Assembly: GCA_016874315.1 (NCBI GenBank)
Contig: VGTX01000012.1
Span: 1-12,796 of the forward strand
DNA: 12,796 nucleotides
Source of the DNA: Gammaproteobacteria bacterium
Lineage (GTDB): Bacteria > Pseudomonadota > Gammaproteobacteria > Berkiellales > Berkiellaceae
Direction of reading: 5' to 3'
Shown here: positions 12,094-12,796 of the stretch, in pieces
Numbering within the stretch: position 1 is the stretch's first letter
Layout: each line of letters opens with the position of its first letter
Made by a program: the position numbers and the translations under genes
Notes under the pieces: generated by a model
Told to the model about the DNA's origin: nothing
What the model saw: the letters and a program-made list of their open reading frames with translations, nothing else
Database searches by the model: none

Positions 12094-12796
12094 ATGAAAA
12101 AACCCATATCAATTGTTTGGTTTCGCAAGGACTTACGGCTCACCGATAATCTTGCATTTTATGGTGCCGCAAACTGCTCTGATATTCTTCCTATTTATAT
12201 CTTCGACGATCTGGATGTTCAAGGTTCTGCAAGTAACGTTTGGTTGAATCATTCTTTAGCAGCTTTAGATAACTCTTTAGATCAGAGATTAAATGTATAT
12301 CATGGAAAATCTGATGAAATTATTGATCGATTGATAGCTCAATATGCAGTAAAACAAATTTTTATGAATATATGCTATGAGCCAGAAATGCGTCTACAAG
12401 AGCAGAAAGTTCGTAAAATTTGTGATAAACATAATGTCGTACTGAATAATAGCTCCAGTAATTATTTGCAAAAACCAGAGGTGCTTTTAAAAAATGATGG
12501 AACACCATATAAGGTGTTTACTCCTTTTAAAAAACGATTGCAGCAACTTAATTTGCGTAGTTTAGTGCCCAAGCCGCATGTATATAGCTGTATAAAGGAC
12601 CCAAATGCTGCCCATATTTTTATTAAGCCCACGGGATGGGCGCTCAAGGTAATAAGCAATTGGACTCCCGGAGAAAATGCAGCACAAATTGTGCTAAAAG
12701 AATTCATATGCAATGGTCTAAAGGGGTATGGATCATCTCGCAATATGGTTGCAGAAAAACATATATCACGCCTTTCCCCGTATTTGCATTTTGGAG
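12094..12796 (+). CDS. phrB: Deoxyribodipyrimidine photolyase, N-terminal half (cut by window end)
   Basis: The frame is open from the ATG to the window edge: 234 codons of a protein usually about 450-480 residues long. The N-terminus reads ISIVWFRKDLRLTDNLAF, the signature of the cryptochrome/photolyase antenna domain, followed by a Rossmann-like alpha/beta region to about residue 130. KVFTPFKKRL (about 147-156) and GYGSSRN followed by HISRLSPYLHFG at the edge are the linker and the start of the FAD-binding helical domain. The enzyme uses blue light and reduced FAD to split cyclobutane pyrimidine dimers. The C-terminal FAD and DNA-binding residues are outside the window, so class I CPD photolyase is likely, but a cryptochrome-like function cannot be excluded. 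Confidence 0.9.
   Translation, partial: MKKPISIVWFRKDLRLTDNLAFYGAANCSDILPIYIFDDLDVQGSASNVWLNHSLAALDNSLDQRLNVYHGKSDEIIDRLIAQYAVKQIFMNICYEPEMRLQEQKVRKICDKHNVVLNNSSSNYLQKPEVLLKNDGTPYKVFTPFKKRLQQLNLRSLVPKPHVYSCIKDPNAAHIFIKPTGWALKVISNWTPGENAAQIVLKEFICNGLKGYGSSRNMVAEKHISRLSPYLHFG

Noticed and set aside
12462..12743. Minus-strand ORF of 93 codons near the window end
   Set aside because: Lies wholly antisense to the clear photolyase reading frame and shows no family features.

Overview
The window is a compact, AT-rich (roughly 37% GC by eye) chromosomal segment of a gammaproteobacterium. The evidence is the hflK-hflC-rnr-rlmB gene order, a ParC/ParE topoisomerase IV pair, and a full gammaproteobacterial-type EF-P lysylation set (epmB, efp, epmA). 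Tight packing, frequent stop/start overlaps, low GC and slightly shortened proteins fit a streamlined or host-associated lineage, for example something near Legionellales/Coxiellaceae or Piscirickettsia-like groups. That placement is inference and cannot be settled from the sequence alone. No mobile element, tRNA, rRNA or CRISPR array was found.

Layout. Positions 1-3812 hold the tail of hflK, then hflC, rnr (RNase R) and rlmB (23S rRNA 2'-O-methyltransferase), all on the plus strand and joined by ATGA stop/start overlaps. This is a membrane-protease regulator plus RNA-processing operon; the nsrR gene found between hflC and rnr in E. coli is absent. A 223-bp gap (3813-4035) is the only sizeable non-coding stretch. 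It carries four TCATGA palindromes, a weak hairpin and possible promoter elements. Positions 4036-9034 hold parE, parC and rsgA (ribosome-assembly GTPase), probably co-transcribed. epmB lies on the minus strand (9002-10033), overlaps the end of rsgA tail to tail, and is divergent from efp. efp, epmA and an unrecognised Cys/Trp-rich ORF follow on the plus strand. A DNA photolyase gene begins at 12094 and is cut by the window edge.

How the genes work together. HflK/HflC form the membrane complex that modulates FtsH. RNase R and RlmB act on structured RNA and 23S rRNA, and RsgA on the 30S subunit. EpmB makes (R)-beta-lysine, EpmA ligates it to Lys34 of EF-P, and EF-P rescues ribosomes stalled on polyproline; all three genes of that core pathway lie within 2.6 kb. 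ParE/ParC decatenate chromosomes.

No clearly new multi-gene system is visible. The observations most worth a second look are: (1) unusual residues at quinolone-contact positions in both ParC (Ser73, Val75) and ParE (Lys418 in place of the near-invariant Asp of EGDSAGG); (2) a cluster of TCATGA palindromes upstream of parE; (3) strong enrichment of CGATCG across the window; (4) the unknown ORF at 11553-12056; (5) the interlocked divergent promoter region between epmB and efp.
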